DNA of 64,000 bases. Source: CALDTK01 sp045110575. GTDB taxonomy: Bacteria; Bacteroidota; Bacteroidia; Chitinophagales; Saprospiraceae. The notes under the pieces are model-generated. The model worked only from the letters and a program-made list of their open reading frames with translations. It ran no database searches and was not told where the DNA came from. The stretch is from NCBI GenBank assembly GCA_045110575.1, contig JBGCGF010000008.1, forward strand, positions 1 through 64,000, in the 5' to 3' direction. The translations under genes and the position numbers were made by a program. Positions 33,341 to 43,335 of this stretch are shown one piece after another; the first letter of the stretch is position 1, and each line of letters begins with the position of its first letter.

Positions 33341-35137
33341 CTAGTTGGAGTAAGCTGAAAACTGGATCTCAATCGTGTGGTCGATTGTTGTTCCTGAAGA
33401 GTCAGTCATAGTTACGGTTCCTGGTCCAATTACTCCTGTCGTATATGGAGAGCCAGTGGTTGCTACAGCTGTTATAGTGAATGGTAATCCACTCATTGAA
33501 TAGAAGCCATTCGGTACGTCTGGGAATCCAAGCATGTTTAATGATGCATCCTGGTTTCCTTGTGTAGTAGGAGTTGTATAAGAGCCTGGTACTAATGGTT
33601 GGGGAAGAGTAGGGTCGAAAAGGAAGAAGTTAAATGTAGCGAATCTGTTGTCTGCTCCGATATAGCTTCCTTCTAAACTGTGCTCACCGACGTCTGCGTA
33701 AAAACTACAGCTATCGCCGATGTAGGTGAAGTTGTCAAACTTCAGGTTGAAGAAGTTGGTGAGAACCTGCGTACAAGCTCCAATGTCACCGGTAACAATA
33801 TTCGTGCTGTAGGCAAAGGTTTCTTCGCCTAGTTCGAGTGTTGCGTAATTCACAACTCGAACCGTAATTTCTGAAGTATCACAACTCACGAAGTCTGTAG
33901 TGAAGCTTCCATCAGGTTGGACATTCGTAACAGCAACGATTCGTCCATTCTGAGAGATGCGCACTGCACCTGAAGTAAGTGGGACGCCATTACAGTTAGC
34001 TGATCCTGATACATTGGTCAGGAAGTTTTGAGCAAGAGGAACGATGATCGTTCCAAGATCTGTGTCTGAAGCGTAAGGGCCTACTGTTACCGTGTATAGC
34101 GCTTCGTTACAGTCATCATAGATGGTAAGCGTAAGTGTCTCATTTGCTGGGATGATACCGCAGAATTGACCGTTCTCATCTGTATAGCCATATCCAGTTC
34201 CCCAAATTAGGCTCTCGATGACGAGGCGAAGGTTTGCAGATGTAGTTGAGTCGAGACTCTCGAAAACTACGGTTCCACAAAGGCGAACGTACTCCGTTGG
34301 GATGTCACAGTTCCAGAAGGTAAAGTGACTTACCTCACCTACATAGTTACCGTTTTCAAGCGTAGCTGATCCTTCTTCCTTCCATTGCGCAGTTGCGTCA
34401 TCGAAGTACCAAAGTGGGATAGTTGCAGGGGCTGTATTAGCTGCCTCGCCTGCTACTGGAAGAGAGATTGTTGCGGTTTGGCCATCAGCCAATTGAAGCG
34501 GCTCATCGTTAGTTCCGAAAAGCTCTACACTCACCATTCCGTAGGTAAGTAGAAGGCGTGAGTTGCCATCTGTAGTGGTAGCGCGAAGGTCGCCAGGCAT
34601 GCGATCCGCAGTGCTTAGCTCATTTGGATCAAGGTAAGCAGCCTCTACACGAACGGAGCCCGTGTAAGGAGTGCCGTCGCTTGTAGCGAAGGCTCCAGCA
34701 GGAAACGTTACTGTCGCATTACCACCTACAGCAGGAACTTGTCCTCCAGTAGCGGCGTCGATGTTGCTGTTGCCGGTAAAGGCCAGCATCTCAACGTCTA
34801 CTTCATAGGTGTTGCCTTGGTCAACGAACAACGTTCGGCTGCCCTTGTGGTGACTGATGGACGCAAATTGAAGGAAGGCTTGGTCTTTTACAACAGTAGC
34901 GTTGTCGATGCTCCACAGACCTTCTTGGTCAGTGGTAGTTTGCTTGTTACCGATGCGCACTTCTGCGTCGGCGACAACAATGCCTTGATCATTGGTCAAT
35001 TGACCGAAGAAATTGGCGTTAACCGTCTCGCCGGAAAGCGTGGTCTGGGTAAACGTTACAACCTCGGTTGTACTGTCTTTTTCACAAGAGGCGAAAGCCA
35101 GAACTAGTGAAAGGAAAAGGAGAATGTGAAAGCGCAT
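33341..35137 (-). CDS. surface lipoprotein, tandem family copy 1
   Basis: A 598-residue lipoprotein. Lipobox LAFASC with Cys19 followed by EKDST. A carboxypeptidase-regulatory-like domain (NANFFGQLTNDQGIVVADAEVRIGNKQTT) spans ~38-115. Then a ZU5-like strand region (VTFPAGAFATSDGTPYTGSVRVEAAYLDP), a repeated IPLWYFDDATAQWKEEGSATL block and HFTFWNCDIPTEY. A second regulatory-like domain (GYGYTDENGQFCGIIPANETL) and a divergent C-terminus follow. The family's role is unknown; the fold suggests surface binding or structure. This copy reads AFATSDG where copies 2-5 read AFAKTDG, so it lacks the 14-mer. It ends 12 bp before the sigma factor. Confidence 0.85.
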   Translation of the reverse strand: MRFHILLFLSLVLAFASCEKDSTTEVVTFTQTTLSGETVNANFFGQLTNDQGIVVADAEVRIGNKQTTTDQEGLWSIDNATVVKDQAFLQFASISHHKGSRTLFVDQGNTYEVDVEMLAFTGNSNIDAATGGQVPAVGGNATVTFPAGAFATSDGTPYTGSVRVEAAYLDPNELSTADRMPGDLRATTTDGNSRLLLTYGMVSVELFGTNDEPLQLADGQTATISLPVAGEAANTAPATIPLWYFDDATAQWKEEGSATLENGNYVGEVSHFTFWNCDIPTEYVRLCGTVVFESLDSTTSANLRLVIESLIWGTGYGYTDENGQFCGIIPANETLTLTIYDDCNEALYTVTVGPYASDTDLGTIIVPLAQNFLTNVSGSANCNGVPLTSGAVRISQNGRIVAVTNVQPDGSFTTDFVSCDTSEITVRVVNYATLELGEETFAYSTNIVTGDIGACTQVLTNFFNLKFDNFTYIGDSCSFYADVGEHSLEGSYIGADNRFATFNFFLFDPTLPQPLVPGSYTTPTTQGNQDASLNMLGFPDVPNGFYSMSGLPFTITAVATTGSPYTTGVIGPGTVTMTDSSGTTIDHTIEIQFSAYSN

Positions 35138-35220
35138 GAAGCGTGATTTATCGGGATTGGATGTGTTCTAGCCACGCTTTAAGCCTGGCTGTTTGGTTCG
35201 CGAACAACACCTAGATGCTA

Positions 35221-35234
35221 GCTTTCGCCAAAAC
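35221..35234 (-). repeat. exact copy of the 14-mer (upstream of lipoprotein copy 1)
   Basis: GCTTTCGCCAAAAC 84 bp upstream of the gene. The surrounding ~45 bases (CTAGATGCTA to CGCTGCACCTGTTT) recur at 37271-37310 upstream of copy 2, showing the duplication included the promoter region. Confidence 0.85.
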
Positions 35235-35290
35235 GCTGCACCTGTTTGCTAAATTAATAGCCTTCGTGAAAATATCACTAAAAAAAACAT

Positions 35291-35333
35291 GGGGCGAACG
35301 ATGTTTCAGCGTTCGCTGTGCATCGTTCGCCCC
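35291..35333 (-). terminator. intrinsic terminator of lipoprotein copy 2
   Basis: GGGGCGAACGATG (35291-35303) and CATCGTTCGCCCC (35321-35333) form a perfect 13-bp stem. On the minus strand the hairpin is followed by ATG and a run of seven T, a standard rho-independent layout. Confidence 0.85.
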
Positions 35334-35378
35334 ACGGGCTATCTATAGAATGTCTTGATGAGCTTAGAGGGGTGTCTG

Positions 35379-37196
35379 CTAGAATTGAGAGTAAGCTGAG
35401 AAGTTAAGCTCAAACGTCGTAGTTGAAATTATAGTTCCAGTATCATCTTTCTCTGTTATGATACCCGGCCCAATGCTTCCTGTCAAGTAAGGAGAATTGG
35501 TGTCTGGTACAGATGTTATTGAGATAGGTAAGCCCTCAAGAAAATGGGTAGTTTCTGTACTAGAAATTGTGCCTCCTAGGTTTAAAATTGTTGTGTTAAA
35601 GCTATCGCGAATCGTAGAATTGAAAGGCGCAAGTGTTTCAGTAATGTTAGGGTCACGAAGATCTAAATGGAAGGTAGGCTCATTCTGCATGTTTCCATTA
35701 AAAGAAAAATCATTTCCAATTATTTGCATTTGTCCTACTCTGTTCCTTTGGTAGAATCTACAGCGCTGCCCTGTGTAAAGACTGCCGTCAAGCATTAGTT
35801 CAAATGATCCAGTAAGAAAAATCTGAGTACAGGCATCGATATCACCAGTTTGAATTATACTTTCCCTAGTAAAAGAAATTTGGTCAGATTTACTTTGATT
35901 ATCATAATTTCTGATTTCAAGAGAAACGTCTCCTGAGTCGCAGGAGACAAAGCTAGAGGAGAATGTTCCATCAGTATTTATAGTAGCTGTAGATACTACA
36001 CTACCGTTTTGATAAATATATGCTGCACCTGAAGTGAGGGGAGTTCCGTCACAATTTGCTGAGCCAGAAACTACCGTGAGTAAGTTTAATGCAAGTGGGA
36101 TAACGATTGTCCCAAGATCAGTGTCGATAGCATATGGCCCAATAGTAATTGTATAGGAAGGTTGATCACAGTCTCCTTGCAAAATAAATGAAAGCGTCTC
36201 ATTAGCTGGGACGATACCACAGAACTGGCCATTCTCATTTGTGTAGCCGTAACCGCTACCCCAAATTTCACTTTGAATAATAAGTTGAAGGTTTGCCGCA
36301 ATTGTGGAGTCTACCCCTTCAAAAATCACAGTGCCACACAAGCGGATGTACTCGGTCGGAATGTCGCAGTTCCAAAAGGTAAAGTGACTTACCTCACCGA
36401 GGTAGCTTCCATTTTGTAGCGTAGCTGATCCTTCTTCGAGCCATTGTGCAGTGGCTTCGTCGAAGTACCAAAGAGGAATCGTTTCTGGGGCTGTGTTTGC
36501 AGCTTCGCCCGTTACGGGAAGTGAGATTGTTGCTGTCTTGCCGTCTGCGAGTTGTAGTTCGTTACCAGCGTCATCAAAAAGCTCAACGCTCACCATGCCA
36601 TATGTAATGAGTAGGCGAGATTCACCGGCAGTAGTAGTTGCACGAAGGTCACCAGGCATGCGGTTGGCAGTACTTGATTCGTTTGGATCGAGGTAAGCGG
36701 TCTCTACACGCACCGTTCCTGTATATGGCGTGCCGTCTGTTTTGGCGAAAGCCCCAGCAGAGAAGGTAACTAATGCATCAGACTCAGGAACGGATACTGT
36801 TCCTCCAGTCGTAGCATCAACAGTTTCAGTGCCAGTGTGCTGAAGCATCTGTACATCAACTTCATACCTCCTGCCTTCGTCTACAAAAAGCGTGCGGCTT
36901 CCTTTGTGATGACCACCTGCAGCAAATTGAATGAAGGCCTGATCTTTTGCAACCGTAGTGTTGTCGATGCTCCAAAGACCTTCTTGGTCAGTGGTAGTTT
37001 GCTTGTTACCGATGCGCACTTCCGCGTCGGCGACAACAATGCCTTGATCATTGGTCAATTGACCGAAGAAGTTGGCGGTAACCGTCTCGCCGGAAAGCGT
37101 GGTCTGGGCAAACGTTACAACCTCGGTTGTACTGTCTTTTTCACAAGCTGCAAAGGCCAAGACAAGTGAAAGGAAAATTAAGATTTGATAGCGCAT
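35379..37196 (-). CDS. surface lipoprotein, tandem family copy 2
   Basis: A 605-residue paralogue of copy 1, with lipobox LAFAAC followed by EKDST. The N-terminal 380 residues are nearly the same as copy 1 (FFGQLTNDQGIVVADAEVRIGNKQTT; SHFTFWNCDIPTEYIRLCGTV; GYGYTNENGQFCGIVPANETL). The last ~170 residues diverge strongly (RCRFYQRNRVGQMQIIGNDF), as in every copy, while the extreme end keeps I-GPG---D--GT---T-----FSAYS. This conserved-head, variable-tail pattern suggests selection for diversity in the outermost part. The ATG at 37196 (MRYQIL) is preferred to one 11 codons upstream. An exact 14-mer at 36739 encodes AFAKT. Confidence 0.85.
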   Translation of the reverse strand: MRYQILIFLSLVLAFAACEKDSTTEVVTFAQTTLSGETVTANFFGQLTNDQGIVVADAEVRIGNKQTTTDQEGLWSIDNTTVAKDQAFIQFAAGGHHKGSRTLFVDEGRRYEVDVQMLQHTGTETVDATTGGTVSVPESDALVTFSAGAFAKTDGTPYTGTVRVETAYLDPNESSTANRMPGDLRATTTAGESRLLITYGMVSVELFDDAGNELQLADGKTATISLPVTGEAANTAPETIPLWYFDEATAQWLEEGSATLQNGSYLGEVSHFTFWNCDIPTEYIRLCGTVIFEGVDSTIAANLQLIIQSEIWGSGYGYTNENGQFCGIVPANETLSFILQGDCDQPSYTITIGPYAIDTDLGTIVIPLALNLLTVVSGSANCDGTPLTSGAAYIYQNGSVVSTATINTDGTFSSSFVSCDSGDVSLEIRNYDNQSKSDQISFTRESIIQTGDIDACTQIFLTGSFELMLDGSLYTGQRCRFYQRNRVGQMQIIGNDFSFNGNMQNEPTFHLDLRDPNITETLAPFNSTIRDSFNTTILNLGGTISSTETTHFLEGLPISITSVPDTNSPYLTGSIGPGIITEKDDTGTIISTTTFELNFSAYSQF

Positions 37197-37280
37197 AAAG
37201 CGGGATTTGTTAATATTGGATGTGTTCATGGGAAGTCTTTTATCTAGCGTATTTGTTTCGCGAACAGTACCTAGATGCTA

Positions 37281-37294
37281 GCTTTCGCCAAAAC
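37281..37294 (-). repeat. exact copy of the 14-mer (upstream of lipoprotein copy 2)
   Basis: Sits 85 bp upstream of the copy 2 start, in a block duplicated from or to 35210-35250. Confidence 0.85.
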
Positions 37295-37348
37295 GCTGCA
37301 CCTGTTTGATAAATTAATTGCCTCCTAGAAAATATCACTAAAAAACAT

Positions 37349-37391
37349 GGGGCGAACGATGTTGCAGCGTTTGCTGTGTATCGTTCGCCCC
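37349..37391 (-). terminator. intrinsic terminator of lipoprotein copy 3
   Basis: GGGGCGAACGAT (37349-37360) and ATCGTTCGCCCC (37380-37391), a 12-bp perfect stem followed on the minus strand by CATG and a T-run. Nearly identical to the element at 35291. Confidence 0.85.
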
Positions 37392-37421
37392 ACGGGCTAT
37401 CGATAGAATGTGTTGATGAGG

Positions 37422-39212
37422 CTACAGCTGTGTGAAAGCAGAGAAGTTAATCTGGATGATGTAATCCACATCTGTTCCAGTGCTATCGGTAACGGTCTCC
37501 GTAAATGGACCCATTTGACCAACGGTATAGGGATTTGTTGGGGTAGCGGAACTTGTTATCGTTAAATCAAAAGGTGATCGAGAAAACAAAGCACCGGTAG
37601 TAATTAAGGGCGATACAACTAGAATTAAACTCTGTCTCGGTGCTTCAAGTTCGACACGAAATACTCCTTCAGCTGAAGGGAATGATGTTGCACCAGTAGA
37701 AAAGTCTATGTATGATCTCCCATAACTGGCATCAGTATTACCATTCATATAGAAAAAGTCAAGACCGCCGAAATGATTAATGTCATCACCATATGATGTA
37801 GTACCATTTACTGTAATTTCGATGTATTCAGTGAGTACACTGTTACAAGCTGCGATGTCGCCTGTCGTAATGCTGCTGCTATAGCCAAACGTTACCTCAC
37901 CTTCTTCAAGCGTTGCGTAATTAATAACGCGCACTGTAATGTCTGTTGGATCACAACTGATAAAATTTGTCATGAAACTGCCGGTAGCGTCCACTGTAGT
38001 TGTAGTCAATATTTCTCCGTTTTGGTAGATGCGTACAGCACCAGAAGTGAGCGGATTTCCGTTACAATTTGCAGTACCTGAAACAGTCGTCAATAGGTTT
38101 TGCGGAAGGGGAATGATGATCGTTCCTAGATCGGTATCTGTAGCATATGGCCCGATTGTTACGCTGAAGGTTGGCGTGTTACATGCCCCGCCGTAAATAA
38201 GCAGCGTTAGTGTTTCATTTGCCGGTACGATTCCGCAGAATTGCCCGTTACTATCTGTGTAGCCATAGCCATTACCCCAGTTTTGGCTTTCGATAACGAG
38301 CCTCAAGTTTGCAGCAGTTGTGGAGTCTACGCCTTCGAAAACGACAGCACCACATAAGCGGATATACTCCGTTGGAATATCGCAGTTCCAAAAGGTAAAG
38401 TGACTTACTTCTCCCACGTAGCTGCCATTTTGTAGCGTAGCAGATCCTTCTTCAATCCATTGTGCAGTTGTTTCATCGAAGTACCAGAGCGGGATAGTGG
38501 CAGGGGCCGTATTAGCTGCTTCGCCTTCTACTGGAAGAGAAATTGTTGCCGTTTGGCCGTCGGCAAGTTGAAGTTCGTTACCAGCATCATCGAAAAGCTC
38601 AACGCTCACCATGCCGTAGGTAATGAGTAAGCGAGAGTCACCTGTAGCAGTAGTAGCACGAAGGTCGCCCGGCATGCGACTGGCTGTACTCGCCTCATTT
38701 GGATCGAGGTAAGCCGTTTCTACACGAACAGTCCCAGTGTAAGGTGTACCGTCTGTTTTGGCGAAAGCCCCAGAAGGAAACGTAACAGACGCATCCGAAT
38801 TAGGTACTGACACCATACCTCCAGTTGAAGCGTCTACGGTCTCTGCTCCAGAATACTGAAGCATTTGAAGATCAACTTCATACTTCGCTCCGTCCTCTAC
38901 TAGTAATGTACGACTGCCTTTGTGATGGCTTTCAGCTGCAAACTGAATGAACGCTTGGTCTTTAACAACACTAGCGTTGTCTATGCTCCAAAGCCCTTCT
39001 TGGTCGGTAGTTGTAGATGTGCTGCCAATACTAACGCTCGCTCCTTCAACAGCTTCGCCCAAGTCGTTAGTGAGTTGACCGAAAAAATTAGCAGAAACGG
39101 TCTCACCAGAAAGTACCGTCGGAGTATTCGGAGGAGCCTCGTTGACGGGATCCTTATCACAAGCAGCGAACAACATCAATAAGGAGAGGACAATAAGAAT
39201 TTGGAAGCGCAT
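37422..39212 (-). CDS. surface lipoprotein, tandem family copy 3
   Basis: A 596-residue paralogue with lipobox MLFAAC and acidic start DKDP. Domain order is as in copies 1 and 2: FFGQLTNDLGEAVEGASVSIGST, SVTFPSGAFAKTDGTPYTGTVRVETAYLDPN, the IPLWYFDETTAQW block, SHFTFWNCDIPTEY, then GYGYTDSNGQFCGIVPANETL and a divergent tail with the conserved G-M/Q-MGPFTETVTDSTGTD ending. An exact 14-mer at 38755 encodes AFAKT. It is the first copy transcribed after the divergent helicase gene and probably has its own promoter in 39213-39300. Confidence 0.85.
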   Translation of the reverse strand: MRFQILIVLSLLMLFAACDKDPVNEAPPNTPTVLSGETVSANFFGQLTNDLGEAVEGASVSIGSTSTTTDQEGLWSIDNASVVKDQAFIQFAAESHHKGSRTLLVEDGAKYEVDLQMLQYSGAETVDASTGGMVSVPNSDASVTFPSGAFAKTDGTPYTGTVRVETAYLDPNEASTASRMPGDLRATTATGDSRLLITYGMVSVELFDDAGNELQLADGQTATISLPVEGEAANTAPATIPLWYFDETTAQWIEEGSATLQNGSYVGEVSHFTFWNCDIPTEYIRLCGAVVFEGVDSTTAANLRLVIESQNWGNGYGYTDSNGQFCGIVPANETLTLLIYGGACNTPTFSVTIGPYATDTDLGTIIIPLPQNLLTTVSGTANCNGNPLTSGAVRIYQNGEILTTTTVDATGSFMTNFISCDPTDITVRVINYATLEEGEVTFGYSSSITTGDIAACNSVLTEYIEITVNGTTSYGDDINHFGGLDFFYMNGNTDASYGRSYIDFSTGATSFPSAEGVFRVELEAPRQSLILVVSPLITTGALFSRSPFDLTITSSATPTNPYTVGQMGPFTETVTDSTGTDVDYIIQINFSAFTQL

Positions 39213-39692
39213 TATGCTAAAAATTGAGGGATGAAAATAAAATGACTATTTATTTACCTAGAAATCAATCAAGGGTTGATGTTTCATAGATACGAAAAAG
39301 AAGGTTGTGCTACTAACGTATATGTTTTTCTACGATATTTAACGTCTAAAAACAAACGAATTCACAACGGGCATTTCCAGGGTACTTCGTGTTGATTTTA
39401 CACCTACATTTGCGGCTCACGACGCAAAACCGTCTGGTGAAATCCCACCCGCGTCTGTTTAACACTAGCGAAACCACGCCACCCCATACTGACGGTTGTC
39501 TGCGGAGGTGTGAGCGTACTCAGAAATAACCTGTTCGACTAAAAATTGGCTGCTTTAAAACTATTTTTCGTAAAAAATACTCGACTTAGCACGCTAGGTC
39601 TGCGTTTTTTGCCTCGATTAGCTTCTAATCAGCTTCAATTTCGCCAGAACGTTCATATCTGAGTTCGCTCATAGCCACACATTATATTTCAT
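39213..39692 (+). ncRNA. candidate structured leader upstream of the RNA helicase gene
   Basis: A 480-bp region with no ORF between divergent genes. From about 39410 to 39580 it is GC-richer and has many short pairings: GACGC (39421) with GCGTC (39451); GGTG with CACC inside it; CCGTC (39430) able to pair alternatively with GACGG (39491); and CGCCACC facing GGTGTG. Mutually exclusive pairings are typical of regulatory leaders, and cold-shock RNA helicases are often controlled that way. It could instead be a separate small RNA. I cannot assign it to a known RNA family; boundaries are approximate. Confidence 0.4.
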
Positions 39693-41114
39693 TTGAAGTT
39701 TTCTGATCTCGCGCTCGACGAGCGCATACTACGTGCCGTAGCCGAAAAAGGCTACGAGACGCCAACTCCAATTCAGGAAGGTGCAATTCCTAAGGTACTC
39801 AACGGTGACGACGTCATCGGAGTAGCTCAAACGGGAACAGGTAAGACTGCCGCGTTCTCGATCCCAACCCTACAAATTCTTACAGAAAAGGCACACACTC
39901 GTCGCGGACAGCGCACGATCAAAGGCCTTATTCTTACGCCAACGCGTGAACTTGCGATTCAAATTGCCGAGAACCTCGACGATTACGGCAAGTACCTCGA
40001 CCTCAAGTACCTCGTTATTTTCGGTGGTGTAGGTCAAAACCCTCAGGTTAAAGCATTACAGCGCGGAGTTGATCTTCTCGTGGCGACTCCAGGTCGTTTG
40101 CTCGACTTGATGAATCAAGGTCACGTCGATTTACGAAGCATTGAGTTCTTCGTACTTGATGAGGCCGACCGCATGCTTGACATGGGCTTTGTACATGATG
40201 TACGTAAGGTCCTCAAGTTGCTTCCTTCGAATCGCCAAAACCTTCTCTTCTCCGCGACGATGCCTAACAACATCATCACGTTGGCGAAGGGATTTATGTC
40301 CGATCCACAAACGGTAGCAGTAACACCTCCAAGCACAACTGCTGAGCGTGTCGATCAAGCCGTTTACTTCGTAGCAAAGGGTGACAAGCGTCGCCTTCTT
40401 AAGCACCTCTTACTCGATGAAATTCGTGGACAGGTGCTCGTGTTCTCACGCACGAAGCACGGTGCGAACCGTATCGTGAAAGACCTCAATGCTGATGGCA
40501 TTGATGCTGCAGCTATTCACGGCAACAAATCACAGACAGCTCGTCAAAAGGCCCTCGGAGCTTTCAAGGACGGAACCCTTCGCGTACTCGTCGCTACTGA
40601 TATCGCAGCCCGCGGTATTGATGTCGAAGAACTACCACAGGTGATCCAGTTTGACTTGCCAAACATCGCTGAGACGTATGTACACCGTATCGGTCGTACT
40701 GGTCGTGCGGGGTCAAGCGGTCAAGCGATCAGCTTCTGTGATACAGATGAAAAAGCATACTTGCGAGATATCTACAAGCTTACCAAGCAAAAGATAGACA
40801 TCGTCGAGGATCATGCTTTTGTACTTGCCGATGATGGTGAGCCAGATCCACAACGTGCAATACCTGCAGATGGACGCGACAAGCACCAACACCCACGCAA
40901 CCCTGAGCATCAAGGTGGCGGCGGTGGACGCGGTCGTGGTCGTTCAGGTGGCGGCGGCGGTCGCGGTCGTTCTGGCGGCGGCGGTGGTGGCGGAGGTCGT
41001 TCAGGTGGCGGCGGCGGCGGAGGTCGCAGTCGTTCTGGCAGCGGCGGTGGCGGCGGAGGTCGCTCTTCGTCTTCAGCTGGTGGTGGCGGTAGTGGAAACC
41101 GCGGCCGACGGTAG
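39693..41114 (+). CDS. DEAD-box RNA helicase, RhlE-like
   Basis: A 473-residue helicase. Q motif (GYETPTPIQEGAIP), motif I AQTGTGKT, Ia PTRELAIQ, TPGRLLDL, II VLDEADRMLDMGF, III SAT, V ATDIAARGID and VI HRIGRTGR are all intact. Residues ~410-473 are a Gly/Arg/Ser tail of GGGGGRGRS units, likely RNA-binding. It unwinds RNA, probably in ribosome assembly or cold adaptation. The start is a TTG at 39693; no in-frame ATG precedes the Q motif, and MKFSDLALDERILRAV is the expected RhlE N-terminus. It is inserted between lipoprotein copies 3 and 4 on the opposite strand. Confidence 0.94.
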   Translation: MKFSDLALDERILRAVAEKGYETPTPIQEGAIPKVLNGDDVIGVAQTGTGKTAAFSIPTLQILTEKAHTRRGQRTIKGLILTPTRELAIQIAENLDDYGKYLDLKYLVIFGGVGQNPQVKALQRGVDLLVATPGRLLDLMNQGHVDLRSIEFFVLDEADRMLDMGFVHDVRKVLKLLPSNRQNLLFSATMPNNIITLAKGFMSDPQTVAVTPPSTTAERVDQAVYFVAKGDKRRLLKHLLLDEIRGQVLVFSRTKHGANRIVKDLNADGIDAAAIHGNKSQTARQKALGAFKDGTLRVLVATDIAARGIDVEELPQVIQFDLPNIAETYVHRIGRTGRAGSSGQAISFCDTDEKAYLRDIYKLTKQKIDIVEDHAFVLADDGEPDPQRAIPADGRDKHQHPRNPEHQGGGGGRGRGRSGGGGGRGRSGGGGGGGGRSGGGGGGGRSRSGSGGGGGGRSSSSAGGGGSGNRGRR

Positions 41115-41178
41115 ATGATTGTCGAGCGATGCATTTAGCGTCTCTCGATTGTTGACTACGTTCTATTGTTAAACTAAA

Positions 41179-41216
41179 CGGACTCCTTCGCACTTGTGCA
41201 AAGGAGTCCGTTTTTT
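41179..41216 (+). terminator. rho-independent terminator of the RNA helicase gene
   Basis: CGGACTCCTT (41179-41188) pairs with AAGGAGTCCG (41201-41210), followed by six T. Located 65 bp after the stop. Confidence 0.88.
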
Positions 41217-41281
41217 GTTGATGCTCGATGTGAGCTTAGTAAGTGTGTGGAAGTGTCCTGACCTGACTTGGTCGCCTGCTA

Positions 41282-43110
<1,829 letters not shown>

Positions 43111-43260
43111 CTGTAATTTTTAATAGTCTTTGTACTTAATGAATTTCTTATACATGTTGTATAAATTATATGTAAAATGCTATAGTGGTTAATGAATATA
43201 CGAAAAGTGACGAAATACAAATTTTACAGAGTTTGGTCAGGAATAGTCGTCGAACGAAAA

Positions 43261-43294
43261 AGGGGCGAACATGCATTTCTGCACGTTCGCCCCT
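43261..43294 (-). terminator. intrinsic terminator of lipoprotein copy 5
   Basis: AGGGGCGAAC (43261-43270) and GTTCGCCCCT (43285-43294), with an inner TGCA pairing, followed on the minus strand by TTTTT. It shares the GGGGCGAAC arm with the other lipoprotein terminators. Confidence 0.85.
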
Positions 43295-43335
43295 ACATAA
43301 AAGTGAGAACTAATTCTAGTTAAAACCTAGTGTTT

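Noticed and set aside
40910..41134. Poly-proline minus-strand ORF at the end of the helicase gene
   Set aside because: Antisense of the Gly/Arg/Ser tail codons (GGC/GGT), not a gene.
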